From Cyathus striatus (Eukaryota > Basidiomycota > Agaricomycetes > Agaricales > Nidulariaceae): a DNA stretch of 64,000 bases. The notes beneath the pieces were generated by a model, which was not told the DNA's origin, did no database searches, and saw only the letters and a program-made list of their open reading frames with translations. A program made the position numbers and the translations under genes. The stretch is taken from contig JAOVFP010000007.1 of the NCBI GenBank assembly GCA_025738555.1, forward strand, positions 4,588,001 to 4,652,000, in the 5' to 3' direction. Below, one piece after another: positions 36,160 through 47,221 of the stretch (position 1 is its first letter; every line of letters starts with the position of its first letter).

Positions 36160-36805
36160 ATATAGTATCATGCTCAATGCATAGTATCATGCTTAATGTA
36201 TAGTATCACACTCAACACTTAGTGTCACACTCAACCCATAGTGTCACATTCAGCACTTAGTGTCACACTCAACACTTAGCGTCATGCTTAATGCAGAGTG
36301 TCACACACAACACTTAGTATCACGCTTAATGCATAGTGTCACACTCAACCCATAGTGTCACATTCAATGCTTAGTGTCACACTCAACACTTAGTGTCATG
36401 CTTAATGCAGAGTGTCACACACAACACTTAGTATCACGCTTAATGCATAGTGTCACACTCAACCCATAGTGTCACATTCAATGCTTAGTGTCATGCTCAA
36501 CACTTAGTATCACACTTAACCCTTAGTGTCACACTCAACCCATAGTGTCACATTCAATGCTTAGTGTCATGCTTAATGCAGAGTGTCACACACAATACTT
36601 AGTATCACGCTTAATGCATAGTGTCACACTCAACCCATAGTGTCACATTCAATGCTTAGTGTCATGCTCAACACTTAGTATCACACTTAACCCTTAGTGT
36701 CACACTCAACCCATAGTGTCACATTCAATGCTTAGTGTCATGCTTAATGCAGAGTGTCACACACAACACCTAGTATCACACTTAATGCATAGTGTCACAC
36801 TCAAC
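36160..36805. repeat. 19-bp minisatellite with 171-bp higher-order repeat
   Basis: Monomers of the form AGTGTCACACTCAACCCAT vary in the last third. A nine-monomer block recurs with 171-bp spacing, starting at 36446, 36617 and 36788; a six-monomer version starts at 36332. Confidence 0.85.
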
Positions 36806-36813
36806 CCATAGTG

Positions 36814-38597
36814 GAGCTCTTTACACTTAGCCATGTGTTCTGTACGGATCCGCGCGGAATCCGTACGGAATTTTCGGAATCCGTGCGGAATCTGCACAGA
36901 TTTTTTTCATTTTGGCAGAGGTTTTTTTGGGTCTGTACAGATTCCGCACAGATTCCGAAAATTCCGTATGGATTACGCAGAATTCCTCGGAATTCCGCAT
37001 TACAGACCTGAAAATTCTGTACAGATTCTGTACAGAATCTGTACAGAATTTTATTATACTTATTTCCTTGCATGTGACACTCTGCATTAAGCATGACACT
37101 AGGTGTTGAGTGTGATACTAGGTGTTGAGTGTGACACTATACGTTAAATGTGACACTATAAGCGTGACACTAGGTGTTGAGGGTGATACCAGGTGTTGAG
37201 TGTGACACTATATGTTAAATGTGACACTAGGTGTTGAGTGTGACACTATACATTAAATGTGACACTAGGTGTTGAGTGTGACACTATATGTTAAATGTGA
37301 CACTATAAGCGTGACACTAGGTGTTGAGGGTTATACTAGGTGTTGAGTGTGACACTATACATTAAATGTGACACTATAAGCGTGACACTAGATGTTGAGG
37401 GTGATACTAGGTGTTGAGTGTGACACTATACATTAAATGTGACACTATAAGCGTGACACTAGGTGTTGAGGGTGATACTAGGTGTTGAGTGTGACACTAT
37501 ACATTAAATGTGACACTTTAAGCGTGACACTATGCATTAAGCGTGACACTATGCATTAAGCGTGACACTAGGTGTTGAGTGTGACACTAGGTATTGAGTG
37601 TGACTAAGCGTGACACTAAGTGTTGAGTGTGATACTATACATTAAACATGACACTATGCATTAAGTGTGACACTAAGCGTTGAGTGTGACACTGAGCGTT
37701 GAGTGTGACACTAAGCGTTGAGTGTGACACTAGGTGTTGAGTGTGACTAAGCGTGACACTAAACATTGAGTGTGACACTAAGTGTTGAGTGTGACACTAA
37801 GTGTTGAGTGTGACACTAAGTGTTGAGTGTGACACTAAGTGTTGAGTGTGACACTAAGTGTTGAGTGTGACACTAAGTGTTGAGTGTGACACTAAGTGTT
37901 GAGTGTGACACTAAGTGTTGAGTGTGACACTAAGTGTTGAGTGTGACACTAAGTGTTGAGTGTGACACTAAGTGTTGAGTGTGACACTAAGTGTTGAGTG
38001 TGACACTAAGTGTTGAGTGTGACACTAAGTGTTGAGTGTGACACTAAGTGTTGAGTGTGACACTAAGTGTTGAGTGTGACACTAAGTGTTGAGTGTGACA
38101 CTATACATTAAACATGACACTATGCATTAAGTGTGACACTAAGCATTGAGTGTGACAGTATGCATTAAGCGTGACAGTATACATTAAGTGTGACACTATA
38201 CATTAAACATGACACTATGCATTAAGTGTGACACTAAGCGTTGAGTGTGACAGTATGCATTAAGCGTGACAGTATGTATTAAGTGTGACACTATACATTA
38301 AACATAACACTATGCATTAAGTGTGATACTATGCATTGAGAATGATACTATATATTGAGTGTATCATGGATTTTGTATAGTGTGACACTTTTCACCTAGG
38401 GTTACACTTGACATGTGTGACAAGGCAGCAATGCATAAATCCACACAGAATCCATGCAGAATATGTATGGAATCCATATAGAATAATCACCTCTAATGAT
38501 AATAATAGCTACTATATAAATTCTGTATGGTATCTATACAGGTCTGTACAGGTCTGTACGGATCCGTACAGACCTCTTGGGGGAGTGTAAATTACTG
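36814..38597. mobile_element. Nested inverted copy of the same element (8-bp TSD CCATAGTG)
   Basis: 1784 bp, starting GAGCTCTTTACAC and ending GTGTAAATTACTG, flanked by CCATAGTG at 36806-36813 and 38598-38605. The site lies inside a 19-bp monomer of the host copy. An 8-bp duplication is typical of hAT-type transposition; that assignment is inference. Confidence 0.88.
37080..38370. repeat. 19-bp minisatellite in the nested copy, with 71-bp HOR and a homogeneous tract
   Basis: Same monomer in inverse orientation (GTGACACTAAGTGTTGAGT). A 71-bp block (19+19+19+14) recurs at 37309, 37380 and 37451. From about 37777 to 38100 there are about 17 nearly perfect 19-bp copies. Confidence 0.85.
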
Positions 38598-39520
38598 CCA
38601 TAGTGTCACATTCAATGCTTAGTGTCATGCTCAACACTTAGTATCACACTTAACCCTTAGTGTCACACTCAACCCTTAGGCTCAACACTTAGTATCACAC
38701 TTAACCCTTAGTGTCACACTCAACCCTTAGTGTCACACTTAATGCAGAGTGTCACGCTTAATGCATAGTGTCACACTTAATGCATAGTGTCACACTCAAT
38801 GCTTAGTGTCACACTCAACCCATAGTATCACACTCAACCCTTAGTGTCACACTCAATGCTTGGTGTCACACTCAACCCATAGTATCACACTCAACCCTTA
38901 GTGTCACACTCAATGCTTAGTGTCACACTCAACCCATAGTATCACACTCAATGCTTAGTGTCATACTCAACACTTAGTATCTTGCTTAACCCTTAGTATC
39001 ACACTCAACTCTTAGTGTCACACTCAATGCTTAGTATCACGCTTAACCCTTAGTGTCACACTCAACCCATAGTGTCACACTCAACCCATAGTGTCACACT
39101 TAACCCTTAGTATCACACTCAACACTTAGTGTCACAATCAATGTATAGTGTCACGCTTAAACCTTAGTGTCATGCTTAACCCTTAGTATCACACTTAACC
39201 CTTAGTGTCATGCTTAATGCAGAGTGTCATGCTTAGTGCTTAGTATCACACAATTTTCTATTCTAATTTTTCATAAGGAAATAAGTATAATAAGATTCTG
39301 TACAGAATCTGTACAGAATTTTTCAGGTCTGTAATGCAGAATTCTGCAGAATCCGCACAGAATTTTTGATTCTGTGTGGAATCTGTACAGAATCTGTACA
39401 GACCCAAAAAAACCTCTGCCAAAAAGAAAAAAATCTGTGCAGATTCCGCACAGATTCCAAAAATTCCATATGGATTCCGTGCAGATCTGTACAGAACACC
39501 TGGCTAAGTGTAAAGAGCTC

Positions 39521-40690
39521 GGAATGTGGCAAATGGAGAAACCATCAATGGAATATTTGAAGGCCACAGTCATTGTGTGACATCAGTGGCATTTTCTCCA
39601 GATGGAACACAAGTTGTGTCTGGCTCAGATGATCAAACAGTCAGAGTGTGGGATGTGGCAAGTGGAGAAACTATTGCTGGACCATTTGAAGGCCACAGTG
39701 ATCAGGTAACATCAGTTACATTCTCTCCAGATGGAACACATGTTGTGTCTGGCTCATATGATCAAACAGTCAGAGTGTGGAATGTGACAGGTGGAGAAAC
39801 CATTGCTGAACTCTTTGAAGGCCACAGTGATCAAGTGACATCAGTAGCATTCTCTCAAGATGGAACACAAGTGGTGTTTGGCTCACATGATAAAACAGTC
39901 AGAGTGTGGAATGTAGTAAGTAGAAAAATCATTGCTGGACCATTTGAGGGCCATAGTCATTGGGTAAGATCAGTGGCATTTTCTCCAGATGGAACACAAG
40001 TTGTGTCTGGCTCATATGATAAAACAGTTAGAGTGTGGAATGTGGAAAGTGGGAAAACTAATTCTGGACCACTTGGAGGCTACAGTCATTGAGTTAAATC
40101 AGTGGATTTCTCTCCAGATAGAATACAAGCAGTATCTGGCCCAGGTGATCAAACAGTTGGAGTGTTGAATTTACAGACAAGTGTTCTAAGAGAGTTTGAC
40201 ATGTTCCAATGTCCAAAAGTTTTTAATACTTGTAATCAGGATGGATGGGCAAGAGATATTAGTGGCAATCAACTGTTCTGGGTGCCTTTCCATCAGCAAA
40301 AGTTTTGTGTGGTTTGCAAACTGTACAAATATTGTCAGGCTATGACATATGTAAAGTTAATTTCACAAACAAAGTTTGTGGAGAAGATTGGATTAAATGC
40401 AAAACTGACTCTCCCACTTCTCCTAAAAATATTGATCTTCCCATTTCTGACTTAGCAGGGGTATCTGTCATAGTGAATGATATGAGTGACTGGGTAGACA
40501 ATAATACTGGTAAAGAAGAAAATGACCATAACCAATCTGATGCATGTGCTTTTGTTGATGGAGATGAGAAATGCCATTTATTATATCAAATGCCAGGAAA
40601 TAATAACTCTGTTGTTTGCTCTCCTTTCATGGATGGAGATAAAGAGAAAAATTTAAATACTTATTTCACCCATCAAATTATAATGATAGT
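39521..40690 (+). pseudogene. 5'-truncated NLR pseudogene (WD40 part and C-terminal tail)
   Basis: Begins abruptly after the TIR element with a partial WD40 unit (NVANGET), followed by five WD40 repeats and the same C-terminal tail as the gene at 1020-5262 (GWARDISGNQLFWVPFH, DWIKCKTDSPT). TGA at 40090-40092 replaces a tryptophan codon in the fifth repeat. A 1-nt deletion near 40300 shifts the tail. The NACHT part and most repeats are missing. The repeat hypervariable residues (HC, DQ, DQ, HW) differ from those of the intact gene. Confidence 0.9.
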
Positions 40691-41160
40691 GATCATTACA
40701 ATATCAGGATTAGAAATTTAGGTTTGATAGATATTTTTCAAATATTTAATCTATAAATATTAAATAAAGTGTTCTGCTTGAATACACTACCACCAGTCAA
40801 AGTATCTCACTTGGACATGAATTAAGGGAATCAACATCACACTATTATAATTGAGGTAGACAATTAATTCTACTGTTAAATAACTTATATATACTAGAAT
40901 TTATACTAGAAACATAGAACATCTCATGCACAATATTGGAAACACCTCTGTATCTCCTTGTACTAAAGATACCCAATGCCTATATGTCACATGGCCCACA
41001 AATATCACAACACATCACACTGCTATCACAAAACCTGAAGTTGGCCTGTTTACCTCAATTTTTATACCATTATGTAGCTTAGAGCACATAGAATACATAT
41101 ACATCATGATATACAGATACACTATAAATTAACTATCTAAAGCAAAATATTACATACAAT

Positions 41161-41283
41161 ATTTAAAATTCATCTTCAGACTCAAAGTCATCCCAGCCTT
41201 CACAATCAGTTAGTATATTTATTACTTCTAGCTCATTATTACCAAATAGCATCCAGATTTTTAGCTTGTATGCATCAATTACT
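41161..41283 (-). pseudogene. Possible short C-terminal gene fragment
   Basis: On the minus strand it reads WMLFGNNELEVINILTDCE and an acidic end ESEDEF before a stop. Such acidic ends are common in transposon-encoded proteins, but nothing else of a gene remains, so this is weak. Confidence 0.25.
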
Positions 41284-41284
41284 T

Positions 41285-41400
41285 GTAATATCCCATATTA
41301 CCTACCTCTAGACACCCAGTCCCTTATTCTACCCTTCTTATTGTTTCCTTCAGACTTTACTTGTACATCAACACAGGTATTTTTCAGTATATTGCACTGC
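41285..41400 (+). mobile_element. LTR fragment
   Basis: TGTAATATCCCATATTACC and the following TCTAGACACCC resemble the first 100 bp of the chromovirus LTR (TGTCATATCCCGTATCG). It is cut off where the foldback arrays begin. Confidence 0.5.
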
Positions 41401-42780
41401 CCCATGAGATCAGGTGGACTTCAGGTAGAGTCCAGGTAAAATCCTGAACTTCAGGTGGACTTCAGTGGACTTCAGGTGGACTTCAGGTGGACTCTACTGG
41501 ACTCCAGCTGGACTCTACCTGTACTAAGTAGTTGAGACATTACCTGGGGTTCATCTGGACTCTACCTGGACTCTACCTGAACTCTACTTGTACTAAGTAG
41601 TTGAAACATTACCTGGGGTTTACCTGGACCTACCTGGACTCTACCTGGACTCTACTGTACAAAGTAGCTTAGACATTACCTGGGGTTCACCTGGACTTCA
41701 CCTGGACTCTACCTGAACTCTACTGTACAAAGTAGCTTAGACATTACCTGGGGTTCACCTGGACTCTACCTGAACTCTACCTGTACTAAGTAGTTGAAAC
41801 ATTACCTGGAGTTCACCTGGACTCTACCTGGACTACACTGAATGCAAGTGCCTAAGCTGTACCTAGACTCTATTGTTACAGTTGTAACATGTTTCCTACA
41901 GTTATCAAACCATGTGTGAAAGTGTGACATGTTGGAAAATGTTGGAAAAAGCGTGACATGTGTGGGAAAAGTGTGACCTGCGTGACAAGCGTGGGAAAAG
42001 TGTGAAAAGTTGGAAAAGTGTGGAAGCATGACATGTTAGAAAATGTTGGAAAAGTGTGACATGTGTGGGAAAAAGTGTGACATCATATCCATCACACTTG
42101 CCACACTTTTCCAACTTTTCACACTTTTCCCACGCTTGTCACACTTTTCCCACACATGTCACGCTTTTTCCAATATTTTCCAACATGTCACACTTTCACA
42201 CATGGTTTGATAACTGTAGGAAACATGTTACAACTGTAACAATAGAGTCTAGGTACAGCTTAGGCACTTGAGTTCAGTGGAGTCCAGGTAGAGTTCAGGT
42301 AGAGCCCAGGTAGAGTCCAGGTAAACTCCAGGTAATGTCTCAACTACTTAGTACAGGTAGAGTCTAGGTAGAGTCCAGCTGGAGTTCAGGTGAACTCCAG
42401 GTAATGTCTCAACTACTTAGTACAAGTAGAGTCCAGGTAGAGTCCAGGTAGAGTCCAGGTGAACCCCAGGTAATGTCTAAGCTACTTTGTACAGTAGAGT
42501 CCAGGTAGAGTCCAGGTAGAGTCCAGCTGGAGTCCAGGTGAACCCCAGGTAATGTTTAAGCTACTTTGTACAGTAGAGTTCAGGTCAAGTTCAGCTGGAG
42601 TCCAGGTGAACTCCAGGTAGAGTCTATCTGAAGCCCAGTTGACTAAGTCCAGTGGACTCCAGGTGTATTCCAGTTATTTCTGGACTCTATCTGAACTTTA
42701 CTTGGAGTCCAGCTGGAGTCTATCTAAATCCTACAATTTTTCTATATAAAGTTCATGTAGAGTCCAGGTAGAGTTGTCAT
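41400..42780. mobile_element. Foldback element with long arms of GAGTCCAGGTA units
   Basis: The left arm (41400-42025) is an array of ACCTGGACTCTACC-type units ending in TGTGACA/GGGAAAA units. The right arm (42102-42760) is its inverse. The about 76-nt spacer is the centre. The core GTGACAAGCGTGGGAAAA on the left equals the inverse of the sequence from 42102. No coding sequence. Confidence 0.75.
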
Positions 42781-43079
42781 ATATGTGAGGTGTGCTGACA
42801 ACCATTATTGATGAGATTACTGCAATTGCAGTAAAAGTGCTTAGACATCTGCAGGGGCAATTATGAAACAGCTTTATGGCTTGCAGTCCATTATTGCAGG
42901 GAATGCTTCATATCTGCTTCTACCACCTGCTGTCATTGCTTCATATTTGCTCCACTATACTGCAGTATCTGCTTCAGGGTTGGGACATTTGCTTTATAGG
43001 TGAGCAGTAATTGCATTATAATTGTTTCATGTATTTTCAGTGATTGGTTCAGATTTGCTTCTTCATTTTGTAGTGATTA

Positions 43080-44050
43080 CTTCATTATTGCTTCATGATT
43101 GTTTCATTCTGTTGCAGTATTTGCTTCATGTTTGCTTCATTCTGTTGCAGAACTTGCTTCATATATTTTGATACATGCTTCAACATTGCTTCAACCCATT
43201 GCAGGATTTGTTTCATATTTGCTTCATTCCATTGTAGAAATTGCTTCATAATTGCTTCAACCCATTGCAGTATTTGCTTCATATATTCCCTGTACATGCT
43301 TCAAAATTACTTCAACCTGTTGCAGTATTTGCTTCATATTTGTTTCATCCTGTTGTAGTAGTTGCTTCATGTTTGCTTCAACCTCTTGCAGAACTTGCTT
43401 TATTTATATCCTGTACATGCTTCAATATTGCTTCAACCCATTGCAGTATTTGCATCATGCTTGCTTCCTATATATCATGTACATGCTTCAAAATTGCTTC
43501 AACCCATTGCAGTATTTGCTTCATATATGCTGTACATGCTTCAAAACTGCTTCATATTTGCCCTATTCAGTTGTAGAATTTGCTTTATATATTTTTTACA
43601 CCTTCATGCTTACTTCAACTTGTTGTAGTACTTGCTTTATTTTTGCTTCATATTTGTTACATATCACAAAGGTGTGACAGGTGTGAAACATGAGAAAATG
43701 TGACAAATGAGACATGTAAGAAAGATGTGACAGGTGTGACACTTGAGAAGAGCATGACATGTATGTGATATATAGGAAAGGTGTGACATATGGGAATAGT
43801 GTGACATGTGTGACATATAATAAAAGTGTGACATGTGTGACATATAATAAAGATGTGACAGGTGTGACATATGGGAATAGCGTGACAAGTATGACTGATA
43901 ATAAAGGTGTGATAGGTGTGACACATGAGAAGAGCGTGACAGGTGTGACAGATAATAAAGGTGTGACATTTGTGAAAATTGAGACAGGCATGCCATTTAG
44001 GAAATATGTGACAGGCATGACTGTGACAATTGTGGTTGTTATGCCCACTT
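43080..44050. repeat. Two adjoining minisatellites
   Basis: 43080-43650: units of about 33 bp built on TTGCTTCA and CCATTGCAGTATTTGC. 43670-44030: units built on GTGTGACATGTGTGACATAT and GTGTGACAGGTGTGAC. The frames through them are periodic and do not look coding. Confidence 0.75.
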
Positions 44051-45535
44051 TGATAGTAGTTATGTCTACCAATTCTTAATGATCACCTATGATTGCCAGT
44101 GGATACTAATATACCCTAAAAACACTTAATGATTACTTATGATTACCATTGCATCTAGTAATAGGTGAATATGCCCTTGAAACACTTAATAATCACCTAT
44201 GATTACCTGAATAATCATTAGTTACCTTGCTTGCAAGGTACTCTCTTGGGTGAAAATAGGCTGCACTTTTCAACCAACATGTGACTCCTCCCACGGTCAG
44301 GTGATTGATGTTTGTTGCTTGATGGATCCCCTGGGGCTTTCTTCCTTTCACTCTGGTGTGCTCATTGAGTGGCATTTCCATAGTCCTCTCTCTCTCCTCT
44401 CTCTCTCTCTCCCCCTCTCCCTCTCTCTCTCCCTCCCTCTCTCTCTCACTCATACTCACACTCTCTAATAGGCAACATTGATTTCCCCCATGGTCAGGTG
44501 CTCTTAATGGGGTCCCTCATCGCCTTGTCGAGTTTCTTTCCACCCTGGTGCTCATAGTGCCCTCTTTCACACTCTGACGACTCTCCAAGTTGGCTCAGAT
44601 GCCAATCTCATGTTGCAGACTAAAGGCCTGCCTGCTGGACAATATGAACAGTTTTGATGTATGTTGGTGGATGGGTTGACCTGAGAGTGCTATTTGTTCA
44701 CTACACTACTTGATGGTGGATTGATCACCAAGCCTTTGTTCGCCTGCATCATTCTATTGGACCTGGGACCCTTGGTTTTTGCACCTCGTCTGCTTCTACT
44801 TTCAGCTTTCAAGATTCACTGAAGCTTCACTTCAAACTCCAGCCATGTGAGTTGTCTGCTTCTAGTCCTGATATTCACTGTGGAAACTTGTTGTCTCATC
44901 CATTATCATGCCACATTGCCTTCATTTGCACTTGATCCATGTATATGTGCTTTTATGCACATCCCATGTCCTTCATCTTTTGTCCTATGTCCCATGCACT
45001 ATATTTTCAAGTTTTCTAGCTTTTTGTCACAAGTTCTTATGCAGCCAACTGGTCTAGACATTCTGAGCATGATTTTTATCACAGCAGGGTTGTTGTCTTT
45101 TAAGTGGAAGGGAGATGGGTTACACTTAAGGTCATTGTGTATTCTCTCAAGTCTCTGAGATAATTGAAGTCCCACTTTGGATCCATACAGGATGGCTAGG
45201 GTTTTTGTTTAGGATTGCAATGGGGAAGTCACTATTAGCAAAGAGGCCCACCAAACCACCATGTCTTCCCAGTCTGCTCCACCTTCTGTTGTTGCAATCA
45301 TTGGTAGGGTTCTCTCCAATGCCTTCTTTTGTTAACATGAAGATTGAATTAGCTAGCTCCTCTTGTCCAATTACTATACTTAGCTCAACATTGATTTGTG
45401 TGCAGTATATTTTACTTGATTTACTTGATTTACCTAGTATTTGTCATGTGTTAACTAATATACCTGACTATTCAACTCTCTTGGCTCTAATTTCCTCCCA
45501 TTGCCTCTTGGTCTTTGCATCCAATCTGTGACAAG
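44051..45535. other. Intergenic; CT microsatellite and 5' side of the KDZ cassette
   Basis: CTCTCTCC repeats at about 44385-44455. An ATG at 45261 (MSSQSAPPSVVAII, then a possible donor GTAGGG) could start the accessory gene that follows, but I could not connect it with confidence. Confidence 0.4.
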
Positions 45536-46903
45536 GATGGGGATGAAAATATGGTTATTAGCAATCCCACTACCCCAACAAAGAAAAAAGGTATGTAATA
45601 ATTATTTTTAAAAGTTAAAGCTTATTCATTGTCTACAGATATTGTTATGAGAAGCCCTAGTCCAGTATGGTCTAGAGAAACATTGCAAGGTTCATCTAAA
45701 GTTTCAGGTATATTCTATTTGTTTTGATTGAATAATTTCTTATAAATTCATAGGAGGTACACTGCGTGGAAATGCAACTGGAAATGTTGATAATTGGGCT
45801 GATGTAGTTGATCCCACTACCCCCCCTCACTCACCAGTCAGTGGAACAGTACAACTGTACATGACTCAGAATGAGCCAGACTTCAATCCTACTGAACAAT
45901 CTGGGGTACCTCCAAAAACAATTTCAGTCCCATTTTCATATGAAATTGGTAATATTTTGAAGGCAGTGGCAACACCCATGTCACCTGTAAAAAGTGAGCA
46001 TTCATAAACTTATTAGTTAAAAACATGTTTATTAATATGAGTTATAGATCAAAACCGAAGGATGTACATGTATGATACTGCCAGTAAGGAATGGAATATC
46101 TTGGGGCACTATTCAGTAGTCGATAAACAAGGTGAAGTGCACTGGAGTAGCAGGGATAATAAGAATATAGTATATTTAGCTGCAGTATTTATTTTAATTA
46201 TTGCATAAGATGTATACTAACTTTCTTCTAGGCTAATCCAATTTCTTCTTCTTATCAAGGAAACTCTGCTAGTGTTCCAAGTGCTCCAGCCACAGAGACT
46301 GATAACAGGAGTTCTCCTGAAGAATTTAATTACTTCACAGAGGAATTTATAACCCTCTGTGAAATAAAAACAGACTTAATTGCTGTTGGAAAATGGGATA
46401 TTCGTTTTGCTTGGAGGTTCCATAGGGAGGTTGAAAGAGTTCACACTTTCATTCAAAACATGAGAGCTGAGGACAATCCTTGGCCACAAAGTTTGTTTTA
46501 TTTTATTACAATTGATAATTTACTAATGAAAATAAAAGGTGTTGGAAAGCCAAGTAAGAAGCAAATAGTTTCATTTTTCACAGGTGGAAAGCATGGCCAT
46601 ACATCTTACTACAATTGGACACGTGTTATGGGGTGTGTATCTGAGTATCCTGAAATGACTCAGTGGCTTGAAAATCCAGATATTAATGATGCAGATACAA
46701 AAATGCTTTGGGGACTTCAAAAGACATCTGGTTTTACTCGTACAGATTTGGAACAATGGATTAAGCATCAATCTGGAGCTCAGAAAACCAAGAAGAGCAG
46801 TAGTAGCAGAGGTGGTAGTAGCAAGGGTAGTAACAGTAAAAGTGGTGGTAGCAAGGGTGGTAGTGGTAAAGGTGGTAGTAACAAGAGCACCACCAATAAG
46901 TAA
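45536..46903 (+). CDS. KDZ-associated accessory gene, copy 1 (5' end unresolved)
   Basis: Exons that keep frame are 45536-45590, 45639-45707, 45754-45993, 46048-46184 and 46232-46903. The introns are 46-54 nt with GT-AG ends; the last has a TACTAAC branch site. The protein has a Pro/Ser/Thr-rich start and a short block YDTASKEWNILGHYS. Then come a conserved region FAWRFHREVERVHTFIQNM and YPEMTQWLENPDINDADTKM, and a Gly/Ser/Lys tail. The same order of blocks is found in the gene at 59124-61717, and each sits just upstream of a KDZ transposase in the same orientation. I know no function; a DNA-binding or assembly partner of the transposase is inference. The first exon may begin further upstream. 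No stop interrupts the joined frame. Confidence 0.65.
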
Positions 46904-47221
46904 GTGATTTAACTATTTTTTGATTTTTGATTTTGGTCCTTCTATAACTGTACTTTTAGTTTTTCTTTTTTTTGTCTTCTATGTCTGCTTTATGGCTCTC
47001 TCCTTCAACAATTTCCTTCTCTGTTTTGGAAATTTCTCTCTATGATCTCTATGATTTCTCGATCTTTTACTCAGGAAAATTGTTCAAATTGGAAATTTCT
47101 CTCTATGCTGCTGTGCTTGACACTGGACTACAAATACATTTATATGTGGACTTTACTTTATAAGTTTAGATTCTCCAATCTGAGAGGTGCTACTATATTA
47201 TGTCTGCTATATTTTCTACCT

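Larger units (their letters stand above)
35895..39520. mobile_element. TIR element made of 19-bp monomers, split by an inverted copy of itself
   Basis: Left end CAGTAATTTACACTC, right end GTGTAAAGAGCTC. The two ends are imperfect inverted repeats of each other (TTTACACT shared), and both continue into palindrome-rich CTGTACGGATCCGTAC DNA. Between them lie arrays of 19-bp units (36160-36805 and 38606-39250). Taking out the nested copy leaves about 1.83 kb. No coding sequence, so it would depend on a transposase elsewhere. The outer 8-bp flanks do not match each other. Confidence 0.8.

Noticed and set aside
36160..39250. Regular short repeats that resemble a CRISPR array
   Set aside because: Repeats are contiguous without unique spacers, in eukaryotic transposon context and without cas genes.
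43657..44079. Several frames of 88-158 codons in the 43.1-44.1 kb arrays
   Set aside because: Products are periodic (CHTCHT, YLSHLS) and follow the minisatellite period, not codon selection.
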